A stretch of 64,000 nt of DNA from Myxocyprinus asiaticus (lineage: Eukaryota; Chordata; Actinopteri; Cypriniformes; Catostomidae). Below, piece by piece: positions 45,341 to 56,854 of this stretch. The translations under genes and the position numbers were made by a program. The first letter of the stretch is position 1, and each line of letters opens with the position of its first letter. The notes under the pieces are model-generated. The model was not told the DNA's origin and did not search any database. It saw only the letters and a list, made by a program, of their open reading frames with translations. The DNA is taken from contig NC_059347.1 of the NCBI RefSeq assembly GCF_019703515.2, forward strand, positions 19,180,001 through 19,244,000, read 5' to 3'.

Positions 45341-45710
45341 AGTCCCGGGTTTCGGCACCAGTGTAACAAGTTATTTTGGGCAATGGAGGAGACAGGAGGC
45401 AACGAAGCAGTACAGGCAAGGTTTTTAATTTCCTTTCACCTCAGTTTCACAGTACTTAATGCAGTCTTTACACTCAACCAGGTAACACAAAAATGCTTTT
45501 TCTGGAACACACAGCCAGATCATCAGTAAGCGTCAAGCTCATACTCTCTCTCCCTCTCTCCCCTTCTCTGGTGAGCTGGTGGCCTTTAAGTCACCCTCCA
45601 CCATCACTATAACAAGAGACAGGTGTTAGAGATAATTACAACCCAGGTGACGAGCCTTACCGCTCTCCCTCTCCCGCAGACAGACACATTACCAGGCCCC
45701 CATCCCCACA

Positions 45711-46700
45711 GCATCACAAGCTATCTATTAGCTGTATGTATTAACAACAGCACCATTTCTCAAATGATTTCCACATATTTATTAATGCATCAATACTGAA
45801 GGAAAATGTCAATAATGTGGAGTTCATTAATTGAATCAATCACAGTTTTGTTTGGAGAAGAATATACTGAGCTCCAATCATACGCATCAGCTAGGTAAAT
45901 ATCAGAACAGATTATCAACTAATTTTATAAATAAGTACTGAGTTTTGGGTGACTCCATTCAAGTCATGAAAACATTTTAAAATGATATTCATTTAATGAT
46001 GTGGTATAGTATGCACATGTGCCAGTATGTATCCTGATTGCCCCAAGATGATGCACAATTTAACTTAGCAAACATTAATTTAAGTTTGCCTCTGCATCCT
46101 CTGCCTCTGCTTAACAACTGTAAGGAGATGAGAACAGTATCTCTCGTCTACAAACAATCTTCATTTTATGCACCTGCCTTGACCCACTGGTCACCATGGT
46201 GGCTGCTTCATGCACTATTAGACCTATTCTGTACATGAACTGTATAACAATTTCCATACAGACTGACCCGCAGTTCTGAAGCTAAAACTCTGCGATTTAT
46301 GCTTATGCTTATTCTGCAGACACCGGACATCATTATTTGCCCCTCTACAGGCATGAGAGCATATCCACTTAGTTTCACAGGTGCTTGCGGATACATTGCA
46401 ACCCCTATAATCGATAACTACTCTCTTTACCAACACCATGGCATCTTCTAAAGCTTGGAAACTCAAATTTACAGTGCATTTAGGCAACATGACCAACTCC
46501 TTTGATTTGCTGACAAGTGTTGGAAGTGTTCTGTTCTCACAACTCATAGAATAGCATGGCAGTACACCACTCTTCCATCATGCGGTTCAGCATCATGCAA
46601 ATAAGATAGTAATGTGATGTGCCGTATGTTTTGTTTTTGGGATGGTCTTAATGAGTAGAATGCAATAGACTTTTGACTGGCATTTGCAAACATTAACACA
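45711..46700. other. intergenic stretch, no recognised feature
   Basis: About 1 kb of AT-rich DNA between copy B and the next LINE fragment. Open frames on both strands are short and have no recognised motif. Confidence 0.6.
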
Positions 46701-46704
46701 TTAC

Positions 46705-47127
46705 TCCTGTTTCAATTGTTCTGTATTGGCTGCCAATCTGTTACAGGATTGATTTGAAATTGAACTTTTCTTTAAGTCTTGGAATGGCACCTTATCTTTC
46801 TGAGCTAGCGTGTATAAATAAACCTGTTCAGAGACTGATCAGAGACATTGACGGTTCCCAAGCCAAGACTAAAGAAGAGGGGCGACCTTGCCTTTGCGGT
46901 AGCTGGCCCTAAGTTATTGAACAGTCTTCCTGTGTTCCTCAGATCTGCTTGCACAACAGCTGAATTTAAGTCAAAGCTAAAGACTTATTTCTTTGATCTG
47001 GCTATAATCAACCATAGAGTGTGTTGCATGTGTTTACATTTCTGATTGTCATGTCCTCATGTATTGTGGTTGTACAGCGCAGTGGTAAACTATTGTTTTA
47101 TTGTGCTACAAATAATTGATTGATTGC
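46705..47127 (+). mobile_element. L2/CR1-like LINE 3' end
   Basis: The C-terminal tail of a LINE reverse transcriptase is open at 46848-47045 (VPKPRLKKRGDLAFAVAGPK, LLNSLPVFLRSA, FKSKLKTYFFDLA). An upstream segment in another frame corresponds to the usual LHWLPV-type region (TATTGGCTGCCAATC, 46723). The 3' end has TGTGCTACAAATAATTGATTGATTG-like short tandem ATTG units, as in L2/CR1 elements. The rest is 5'-truncated. Confidence 0.75.
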
Positions 47128-47129
47128 AA

Positions 47130-48384
47130 TAAGCGTTTGCAAACCAGAGTATAGTGAGTAAATGTGAGCATTGCTACTGCCCAACATTGCATTAAGCTTT
47201 GAAGAAATGTGGGTTTTCATCACGTTTTCACTATTTCAAACATAACAGAATACAAAAACCTGATGTTCAATGATCCCAATATGCAATACATAAATCTCGA
47301 TATAATGATTGTGTTCTAATGGCAAGAGGGAAGTCTGCTCCCCCAGGCCAAGGTCCAAATACCTCTTGATATGTGAGATGCTCTCATGAAAATAAGATCC
47401 TCAGTACGGTCTCGATTTAAAGCTTCCATTTTGATTTTTAGGTCTGGGTTAGATGACCAGTTATTCATTAATGTCTCTAATTGCTGGAGTTGTTTAATGC
47501 ACTCGAGAGGCGCAAGAGCAAGATTTACATTTTATTGCTATATTCTCTGTAATTTTATAAAAGCAGTTATGCATTTTATAGTTTGCAACCACATTTCCTT
47601 TTTGTTTCCTTTACAGAAGTATTCACATAACAATTCTATTCCCTTTGCAGGTGCTCACAGTACCATTCCCTACAAAGTGTCTGTGGACTTCTCACGCTCC
47701 TGACAAGTGTGTCTGCAGATCACTCCTTCACAAAAGTCACATAAGCTTTATTTAACTAATTTGCATAAAGCAGCAGTGAGTCCATTTTTCTCCCTCAAAG
47801 CACCATTACTGCTGCTGATTTTAGTTGAAAACTAACCATTCCTATTTATCATAAACATTCAAGTCAGACAAGTAAGAAAGGTGTTTCTGTAACTGTCTCA
47901 CAAACTAATACTGATTTCTGTCCTTTCTCTTCCATGATCTGGACCCCGAGTCGATGTAAGTCCTAACGAGCCCCTGTTCGCTACTGAGGACGGGAACGTC
48001 ATGTCTACCATCACCACTGCATCTGTCAGCATCATGGACTTGCCTCTAACCTCTACACAGCTCACTACTTCTGCATCGGAGCAGCTCCTACAGCAGCTTC
48101 CACTGTCCCCACTTCCACATTAAAGACTGTGGTGCAATGGTCACCTTCTGCCTATATGTGCTATATCCACAGGAACAAGGACATTTTAAAAGCCATAAGC
48201 ATGTCATTACGGCACACATCAGTGATCCTCCGTGCCTCCTTTACAAGGATGTTTGGACTAATTTCAAGTCCCTTCCATTCTAGTTCCCAACTTTAATTCA
48301 GCTATACAATCTATCTCATCTCTCCATTGTCAATCTCTACATCCACCACGGTTTCTCAGGAAACCGCTTCCCCCACCAGCTTTT
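47130..48384. other. intergenic stretch, no recognised gene
   Basis: AT-rich to about 47900, then somewhat richer in C and T from 47930. A segment at 47990-48125 (ACGGGAACGTCATGTCTACC and following) and the stretch up to the minisatellite may belong to an unidentified old mobile element. No intact frame supports this. Confidence 0.4.
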
Positions 48385-48741
48385 CAGAGGCATGCCACTG
48401 TCTTAATATCATTCATTCGGAAGCCGCGCTTCCCTGCAGTCGTAACTGTGGTAAATTAACTCCGCCACGCTCCTTCGAGTATCATGCCACGCTGTCTTTT
48501 GCCTTCTATCGTCAGGGAGCTTCACTGCAGTCATAACTGAGTTATGCTACCTCTGCCTTGGTTAAAGGAGCCACAATCCTTCGAGTATCATGGCACGCTG
48601 CCTTTTGCCTTGTATCTTTAGGGAGCTTCACAGCAGTCGTAGCCGAGGTACGCTTCCTCAGCTTGGTTAAAGGAGCCGTGCTCCTCCAGTATCATGGCGT
48701 GCCACCTTTTTCTTGTCCCATCAGGGAGCCGCGCTCCCGAC
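48385..48741 (+). repeat. ~105-bp minisatellite, about 3.3 units
   Basis: Units start at TATCATGCCACGCTGTCTTT (48480), TATCATGGCACGCTGCCTTT (48586) and TATCATGGCGTGCCACCTTT (48690). These are spaced 106 and 104 bp. A more diverged unit precedes them (from about 48385) and the last is cut short at about 48741. Each full unit contains a block like GGGAGCTTCACTGCAGTC and ends in CCTTCGAG or CCTCCAG. No ORF runs through all units. Directly downstream a GTTCAGCATGGAAGCTGAAC hairpin (48810-48829) and an AATAAATT lie in unknown sequence. Confidence 0.75.
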
Positions 48742-48930
48742 TAACCTTAGAACTAAATGTTTTCCATCGTTATGTTTGGGGGTTCAAGCCTCAGCGAGGT
48801 ATACCATGTGTTCAGCATGGAAGCTGAACCCCACAGAGCAGAGCCTCCCTGCCAAAACTATTGTCAAGAGCTTGTACAAATAAATTCCAATCAAACAGAG
48901 TGGTCCTGACTGAATTTTAATCGTGTTCTT

Positions 48931-49315
48931 CAGGGATGTGCAAAACTACCAATTCTCATAATCAACTAGATGGTGGGCTGTCTTGGCGACTGGTCAGCTA
49001 GTCGGTGTTAGAACCCTTGTATAATTTTGCTGCGTTATGTCCACTAGACACTAATCTTAAGCACTTCATAGAGATATATGGCATATGGGTGTTAAGCGCA
49101 GCCCTTTGGCAGGGTATCAAATGGATATTCAACAAATAAATATGCTAAACAACTATAACTTTTTATCACACAAAACTATTGAATTAAGAAAAAAAGAAAG
49201 GCTCAGATATAAAGCGGCACAAAAGTGCTTATGGGCCTCCTGGACACAAAATAAAGTGCTTCAATGCCAACAGAGCCCTTGGACAACTAGTTGATTAGTC
49301 GACCATCTCTACATT
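48931..49315. mobile_element. possible hAT-like non-autonomous element
   Basis: The left end CAGGGATGTGC is followed by ATAATCAACTAG; the complement of the right end reads TAGAGATGGTCGACTAATCA then ACTAG. These look like diverged hAT termini. Inside there is no coding sequence. No convincing 8-bp duplication was found. Confidence 0.4.
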
Positions 49316-50893
49316 TATTAGCATTAAAAAAAATTACGTTGGTAAAGGACACAAGATAAATGGAAGTGTTCTTTTAAATGAATGTTGTAAGTAACAGCTT
49401 GTTGGAGTGATTCTTCGATACAAAGATAATGATGTATTTTTTTGGAGGGTAGGTATAATCCTTCTACCTGATCTGAAGCCTTTTTCTCAGACAATGAAAC
49501 AAGAGGTAGAATAATTAATGTACAGTAGAAACCCACAACTAGCATCTCTACCTAACATTGGTGCTTTAGGTACGTATTTATTCACTGAATGGAAACTACA
49601 CTTTAAAAATTTGAAAACATGTTGTTTTAAAGTTGAGGTCCAGGTAGCTCACAAAGAATCCATGAGAACTTAAGTGGCCGGTATTAATGATGACCATAAA
49701 GGTAACAAACAAGTGGTCCTTTTAGACAGCAGGACAGACTTTGTCTGTTTCTTCAACCCTAAGAAGACAGCATGATGGACTTCTGCCAATTTACACAAAG
49801 TTAGTTCTCCCCTGTGGCCTGGAAAGTGTACCTATAGGAAACTGTAAAGACCTTAACCTAAGCATCTAGCCTGAGCATAGTGCATGACAGCTCCTGATTT
49901 CTCAAATCAAACAGACCACATAAAAATTAAGGATATACCAGTTTCATATGGAACCCCAGGAATGACATTTCATTCAAATAAACAGTTTCCCCTTCACAGA
50001 CAGTCGGATCTCAGCTCTACAGCCCAAACAGGCCAATGTAGGAAACATTTATGACTGGTCAGGAAAGAGATCGGTTACACTTTTATCCCCTGCAATTAAG
50101 TTCACTTTTAAACCACTCCTCCCCCTCCCATGATCCCCTAACTTGGTCCACACAGCTTCAGTATCTTCTTGCTCCCTTTTAAGACTGTCTCTAATCATCA
50201 GATTTAAGGTACTACTTTTTTATTTTATTTTTTTTTATTTATTTTTTTATATTGCATATGAATGAAAAATTACTTGACAAACAAACAATAATAATAATAA
50301 GATCTGCATTTAAAGAAAGAAATGCAAGAGCATTAAAAAAATATGTGATAAGTTTTCAGTAAGTTTATTAAGTTAGTAGGTTTTATGTTTTGGTTCCATG
50401 ACGGTTTGCCTCTTTACATCATCATCTACCTACCCTCATGTCAGAGCTGCTCTTTTCAATACAGCAAATGTGCATGTTTATCGCTGAGTGTGTTTACATG
50501 CACACTCTTCTACAAATAATCCTTAATAAGCCGACAATGTGTTTGGTCATGTAAACGGATTGAATGACTTTCCTTTATTGGTGTAAGGTCATAAATGCCT
50601 TAAGAGTAAACCTATCAACATGGATAGTTTTTTGCCATTACCCCAATTTTGCCATTACCCCAATTTTGCGCACATTGGCTTCTCCAATGTGCGCAAGTGT
50701 TGCGTGCATACATCTTCACGGTTTAATGTTAAAAGCAGAGAATAACTTGATTGTTTCAAATCTTATATAATTGCGCTTTTCTCTTTGTCAGATTTTTTAC
50801 AAATAGGCAGATTTTTAGGAGTAATTGGTGTGCATTTAAAAGGGCTCAGTGGCTCCTGGTCCCCTTTCATACTCATTAAAAACTCTACCACTT
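49316..50893. other. intergenic stretch, no recognised gene
   Basis: AT-rich. It contains a T-rich run at 50219-50250 and a small duplicated TTGCCATTACCCCAATTTTG (50633-50668, two direct tandem copies). TGTTTACATGC and CATGTAAAC occur in inverted orientation near 50490-50555. Nothing coding. Confidence 0.5.
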
Positions 50894-50985
50894 GAAGGAA
50901 TAGTTCACCCAAAAATGAATTGTCATTATTTACTTACCATGATGTCTCTCCAAACCCCTATAACTTTTTTCTTCTGTGGAATTCA

Positions 50986-51061
<76 letters not shown>

Positions 51062-51123
51062 AGTCTTTACAGGTTTTACTTATAACTGTAAGTGAATAGT
51101 GACTGGTCCATAAGCACAAAAAC

Positions 51124-51195
<72 letters not shown>

Positions 51196-52290
51196 AAGTA
51201 TCATGCAGAGTATCATGCACTTACACTATATGGCCAAAAGTTTGTGGACACCCCCTTCTAATTAACGAATTTGGTTACTACATTAAATCCTTTTGTAATG
51301 TTTCTTTATGAAATGGCTTGGGCTTTGTGTGCTTCCAAATTTGTGGCAACTGTTTGGGGATAGCCCTTTTCTGTTCCAGCATGGCAATGCCCCTGTGAAC
51401 AAAGTGAGGTCCATAAAGAAATGGTTTACTGTGTCTGGCGTGGAAGAAACTGACTGGCCTGCACAAAGCCCAGACCTGAACCCCACTGATCACTTTTGGG
51501 GTGAACTGGAACAGCAACTGGAAGTCAGGCCCCATCGACCAACATCAGTTCCTGACCTCACTGATAACCTTGTGTCTGAATGAGAGCAAATCCCTGCAGC
51601 CATGTTACTACATACAGTATAGTGGAAAGCCTTCCCAAAAGAGTGGAAGCTGTTATTACAGCAAAGGGGGAAATTGATGCCTAAGTTTTTGAAATCAAAT
51701 ATTCATCAAGCATATATGGTGTCCACAAACTTTTGGCCATATAGTGTATATTCCAAATCTTCTGAAGAGATATGATCACTTTGTGCTAACAACAAAATTA
51801 AAGTCATTCCTTACTCCCAAATCAAATGAAATCACTAATAAACCGTTTAAATAAAATATGATGTTAATGACATCAGACCTCATAGGTTCTTGATCATTGC
51901 AACCATCGTATTTGATTTAAGTGCTTTACTTGATTATTATGATTTGATTTGAGAGTGAATAACGACTTAAAATTCATTTGTTTAATTGCACAAAGTGATT
52001 GTATTACTACAGAAGGCTTGGACTATACAGCGCTTGAGTCAAATAGATAACTTTTACTGTGGTTTTAAGATGTTTAAGAAGTGCGTGTGTGTATGCGTGC
52101 ACGTGTTTGTTTCAGGCTTGACAGACCGGAGTCACTATTCACTTACATTATGGCAAATAAACCTTTGAAGACTTTTTAAAAGTTAATCTTTTGTGTTTCA
52201 CAGAAGCAAGAAAGTCATATGGGTTTGGAGTGACATTAGAGTTAGTAAATAATAACAGAATTTTCATTTTTGGGTAAATCCCTTTAACAA
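50894..52290. repeat. foldback element (~1.4 kb) with a Tc1 relic and (AT)n tracts in its loop
   Basis: The left arm starts GAAGGAATAGTTCACCCAAA (50894) and reaches GTAAGTGAATAGTGACTGG (about 51090). The right arm, complemented, runs AAGTCTTCAAAGG, TGTAAGTGAATAGTGACTC (about 52120-52180) and ends at AAAGGGATTTACCC (about 52290). Both arms belong to the same MITE family as 6500-6818. The loop contains (AT)n at 51125-51195, a 523-bp Tc1 relic (51224-51746) and ~370 bp of AT-rich DNA. Another (AT)n tract splits the left arm at 50991-51056. Confidence 0.65.
51224..51746 (+). mobile_element. Tc1-like transposon relic with intact termini and TA duplication
   Basis: The ends CACTATATGGCCAAAAGTTT and AAACTTTTGGCCATATAGTG are inverted copies, flanked by TA on both sides. 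Inside, 51308-51583 encodes the C-terminal part of a Tc1-family transposase: FQHGNAPVNKVRSIKKWFTV, then WPAQSPDLNPTDHFWGELEQ and RPHRPTSVPDLTDNL. The second catalytic Asp position of the usual QHDNAP is Gly, and the LNPIE glutamate position reads LNPTD. Both are lost. The N-terminal two thirds of the gene are deleted. Element length is 523 bp. Confidence 0.85.
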
Positions 52291-52361
52291 ACACATGCAT
52301 ATGAAGAACTTAAAGGAATAAGTTTCCAAAACATGATTCTTTGATCATGTCTTGTCTAGTG

Positions 52362-52500
52362 TTGCTGTAGCTTATCTGGCAGAACACTGAACTAGCGAAA
52401 ACAAGGTCATGGGATTGATTCCCAGGAAACACACAAACTGACATTGAATGCACTACTGTAAGTTGCTTTGGATAAAAGTGTCTTCCAAAAAGAGGTGCAT
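52362..52500 (+). mobile_element. tRNA-derived SINE, short copy
   Basis: A-box-like TGTAGCTTATCTGGCAGAAC (52366), B-box-like GTCATGGGATTGATTCCCAG (52409), then ACACACAAACTGACATTGAATGC-type body and CTGTAAGTTGCTTTGGATAA at the 3' end. This is a widespread fish SINE type. Substitutions in the A box make it unlikely to be active, and the tRNA fold is not complete. Confidence 0.7.
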
Positions 52501-55004
52501 GTTTCCCCTAAAAGAATGTTTATATTGCTTTGCCTGCTCACTAATTCACCTGCTGAAGATGGAGGTTTTTACAAAAGAGCGTCCCTCAGCTTTAATTAGT
52601 GTATTGCATTTTAAGGCAGTGAGGGAGTGAATGGAGTACAACAGAATTCATATAGCTGTCTTGCAAAGTGATGAAAATAGCTCCTTCTGCCAGCAGATCA
52701 GAACATGGGCTTCTTTATGATGAATGAGCTACAGGGACAGGCTGCTCTTTTACAGCATGACTTGTATCCTCTGCCCAAATCCAGTGTGAGAGAAAACAAG
52801 CTCCTCTCAGATCGTCATAAAAAGATAACTTTAACCAATTTCAATGAACAATGAACTGATCACAGTAATCCTTTGGTGCTCTAGTTGCCTCCATAATATG
52901 TCTGTGTCAACAAGATCTGTTAATATGCTCCATATATGATCTCACAAACAAATATCAGAGAAATTACTCAAATCCATTTAAATTAAGATCACAAGATTAG
53001 TCTAGGGGAAAATTAAATCCGCTACCATAATATAAACTGCGGGAGATAACACCGGACAGATGTGGGTGAGAGGTTACAGAGATCATAGTTAATCCATCCC
53101 AATAGAGGTCAATCAATGACCTCTCTTGCTCCTCCTGAAGGTGTGCTCAAGAATGACAAATCCAACCAGAAGAGGTTTACATTAAAAAAATGAATTAATT
53201 TGACCACAAATTGCATTTCAGGTACCTGGTACTCCTCACGAGTGCTTGTGTATCCTTTAGCTTAGTGTATTTTATGTATTCCATAATGTAATGTGTCATG
53301 CTTATTTGAATGTCACTGTTATTTTTATGCTATTACTGATATTTTGACTCATTATGCGATTATCTACAGCAGTGATTGCTGCTCCCCATTGTTGCCATTC
53401 ATTTTTCAATGATACAAGATCAGCTTCTCTGTCCTTTTTCATGAGCTTGAAGTACATCCAAAAAGAGATAGTTGGAATCAGTCACCATTCACTTTCATTG
53501 TATGGCAAAAGATGAAATGAAAATTTGTAATGACTGAGACTAACATTCTGCCTTACATCTCATTTTGTGTTCAACAAAAGAAAGAAAAATCAAACTGGTT
53601 TTAACAACATGAAGATGAGTAAATTATGACAGAATTTTAATGTTTCTATGAACAATTCCTTTAAGATTCGACGTAAAAGTCTCAAAAGAAACTCAAACTT
53701 GTGGTGACACTCCTCCACCTCAATCCCCATTCAACCCCCAAGATGCACCAAATCCCCTCCTCCACTCTTCCAGTGACCTCATACATCCTAAGTTTTCCCC
53801 TTCAAATCGCAGGGTTGTCCTTTTTAGTGCTATGGTTATACATTGCTACCATTTTCAGATTTTGCTCGGTGTGGCCAAGGGCATTTTCTGTGTTACCTCT
53901 ACAAACCCATATGTGACTGAATGAAGATGTAAAAGGGATCTTTATCTCAAAACAGTTTTCTGGAGACTAAACTGAAGGCCATTTTCATCAGTTCCATCAG
54001 ACTGTCATGAACTGGGGGGCATAGTGAATATATTTATGTGTGGATGTGATTTCCAGGGTCTAGGGGATTGAGATATAACAAAGATATAGCTTCCCTTGCT
54101 TTGATTTGTTTTCCATTTGACCATTAACACCAAAAGAAGTCCCTAGTGTAAAGGTTGTCTGTTGTTGTCAATGTTGCTCCAGTGCATATACCAGGCATGT
54201 GTTGCTGTATCCATAGTTACTCCTAGATTGCATCCTAATTTGCCAAGTGTTCTCGTGAGACCACCCACTTCCAATATCCCCAACCAGCATGTGTTCCTCC
54301 AGAGTACTGACCTTGCTCTCTCCATACCCCCCATAACCTTCCACCCAGACATTAGGCTTGACACTCAAGCTACAGTTTTTCCAAATTTCACACAAATATC
54401 TTGACTCCACACCAAAGCTTCATACTCTATTGGTACAAGTAGTATATTCAAAGTTAAGAAAACAAAATTGAGCATCATCAAATTGTGTGAAGGTATGTGT
54501 ACCAACTGTGAATATTTTCAAATGCTAAATTTGCTGATTGTTTTTCCAGTTGTTTACATTTTCTAATCCCATCAACATCCTTCAGATTTTGAAGGGTTTA
54601 CCACACCTACTATTTTGAACATTTGCTGGATCAGCTTTTCAATTAGAAATAACTGACATGAATTGAAATTTGAAACTAAATTAACAACCGAACAGAGTGT
54701 TTTCTTAGAAGCTGTGTTTCCTGTTCTTTGTTATAACTTCAGATATAGATAACATGTAATGATGAATAGGAAAGGCAAAGAATTATTAGTACTTAAAATA
54801 GAAGAACAACTCGCTAGAGGAAACTTTCCGCAAGGAAAATTATATAATTACAAAAATAATACAATATTGTATATTAATTAGCTTCTTGAAAACTCTTAGC
54901 AAGCAAAAGTTTCAGGCAAGTTTTCGGGTGGAATATATTGGTCAGCCTACTGGAATAAACACTGTCTTTGTCGGGATTCCGGGCCGTTCGGCTGTGCCTG
55001 ACTG

Positions 55005-55008
<4 letters not shown>
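52501..55008. other. intergenic stretch, one MITE half
   Basis: No gene recognised. At 53450-53662 there is a single arm of the foldback MITE family (CACCATTCACTTTCATTGTA, GAGTAAATTATGACAGAATT, GAACAATTCCTTTAA). The rest is AT-rich with short open frames lacking known motifs. Confidence 0.55.
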
Positions 55009-55046
<38 letters not shown>

Positions 55047-55634
55047 CTGCTGCTGCTCGGCGTATCGCCACGTGGGTTTGTTTTGTTTTGTGTGTGAGTT
55101 TGACAGTTGTCATGTGCCGACGCGCATGCATTGCCTCCTCTGGCAATCAACGTGCCAGTTCCTTTGTGTGACTGTTCTCACCTGTTTGTCATTTGTCGGC
55201 ATGTATATCTGCCTACCTTGTGTGCTCACTTGTCGCTGGATTTTCTCTTTGACTTCTTAGTCTCTGCCAGTCGTGCTGCTTATAGTAGCAGCATAGTTTT
55301 TCTCTAGGAGCAATAGTCCACTCTCAATCTTTGTTTTTTCTTCTTCAGTGATCATCCACTCCTATATTCATTGTTTCCCCTCTTTTTTCTGCCACTCCAG
55401 TGTCTGCCTCCTGTATCTCCCTTCAGAACCTGTAGACCTGTTGGTGCTGGTCGTTCTTGGGATCATCTTGCTGCAAGAGTGCTGTACTATCCTGTTGAGA
55501 CTTCTCACTGTTTTCTGCGAGCTGAATTCGGTGCCCGAATTGAGGACCTTGTGGGATGTTTTCTGTTCAACTGAATTTCAGATTTTTCCTTTTATAAACT
55601 GTGTTTCCTACATCTGAGTCCCGTGTCAGATCCA

Positions 55635-56760
55635 TGACAGAAAATCCAGCCAACATGGTACAGATTCCATCCGCTCCACGCTCGCCCAGCAGGCAGAACT
55701 AGTGGAATGACATTCTGAGTTACTTGCGGGTTCCCATGAGGCTTGGAGGACCGTTGTTTCTCAGCTCTCCGATCTTGGTGCCCAGGTAAAGGATCTTCAT
55801 CTCTCCTCTCCCACTTCAACACCAGCTTCTGCTCCTACAACCCTGTAGCAGCTGAATCGCTCCCGGCGCCTGTCAGGGACCTCTCCTCAATCCTCCCATG
55901 CCATATTTAGAAGAGTCGCAGGGGTGTCGAGCCTTCATTTCCTAATGCTCCCTGGTTTTTTCCCTTCAAATTTCCTCGTTTACTTCGGAGGCATCCAGGG
56001 TAGCCTATGTCATCATGCACCTGGCAAGGCAGGCACAGGACTGGGGAATTGCTGCCTGGGAGAATCATCTGCCTTGCTGTGAATCATTCGAGAAGTTTAA
56101 TGCATAGTTGAGCAAGGTATTTGATCGTGCGGCTCATGGGAGAGAGGCAGCTCAGTGACTGACCGAACTCCGGCAGGGTGGTGGTTCGGTGTCCAAGTAT
56201 TCCATCAAATTCCAGACACTGGCAGCGACCAGTGGATGGAAAGAGAAGGCCAAGTGGGACATTTTCTTTGGAGGTCTGTCGGAGGCTATGAAGGTTGCCA
56301 TATATAGATTAGAGCTGCCCGACAACCTTGATGATCTCATCAGCTTGGCCATAAGGGTGGACCACTGCCTGACACACCATTGAGATCTTCGCTCCTCTTC
56401 CCTACATCCTGTCCATGATCTCTCACCTCCATTCACTGCCGGTGTGGAGTCGGAGACCATGCAACTTGGATGCACCCCGCTACCACAGCGAGAGAGGGAG
56501 CAGTGGCACCGCCTTGGGTTGTGCGCTTACTGTGGAGGAGGGGCATATATAGCCTCAGTCTACCCGGTAAAAGCCAGGTGCTCACTAGGGACCAGGGGAC
56601 GACTGGTGAGTGCCACAAAGTCTAGCTCGTCTCCTATGCTCCACAACTCTCTGCCGGCTATCATCAATTCAGATTTCCCAATGGGTGACAGCTCACATTG
56701 ATTCAGGGGTGGAGGGTAACCTGTTGGACGTGGAGCTTGCTGCCTGGTAGGGAATTCCTG
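55635..56760 (+). pseudogene. chromovirus gag remnant
   Basis: Starts with an ATG-led frame (ATGACAGAAAATCCAGCC at 55635) that soon meets a stop. The best-preserved part is 56170-56383: SKYSIKFQTLAATSGWKEKA, KWDIFFGGLSEAMKVAIYRL, LISLAIRVDHCL. This is typical of the capsid region in fish chromoviruses. Near 56521-56565 a zinc-knuckle-like LCAYCGGGAYIASVYP keeps its first two cysteines, but the positions expected to be His and Cys are both Tyr. The frame ends at about 56700, where the protease would begin. Several stops and frameshifts. Confidence 0.75.
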
Positions 56761-56854
56761 TGGTCCCTGTAGAGTCACCCATCAGTATCTGCTCAATCAA
56801 CGGTTCCTCCCTCAGGCAGATTACTCAAGCCATGGTCCCAGTAAGTCTGAGGAC

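Larger units (their letters stand above)
41695..45710 (-). mobile_element. Gmr1-like Ty3/gypsy retrotransposon, copy B, 3'-truncated
   Basis: The 5' LTR is 45362-45710 on the minus strand (TGTGGGGATGGGGGCC to CTTGTTACA). It is followed by primer site TGGTGCCGAAACCCGGGA, gag with SCAN-like domain, protease end, integrase (zinc finger, catalytic core, C-terminal module), reverse transcriptase and RNase H. The element stops inside RNase H at about 41695 with no 3' LTR, so no target duplication can be checked (GCATC follows the 5' LTR at 45711-45715). This copy gives the clearest view of the gene order gag-integrase-RT-RNase H. It is related to copy A but not a recent duplicate: the LTRs differ widely and the coding parts differ throughout. 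Confidence 0.88.

Noticed and set aside
53701..53916. 71-codon plus-strand frame with hydrophobic stretch
   Set aside because: Lies just after a MITE half in AT-rich DNA, with no homology or regulatory context to support it.
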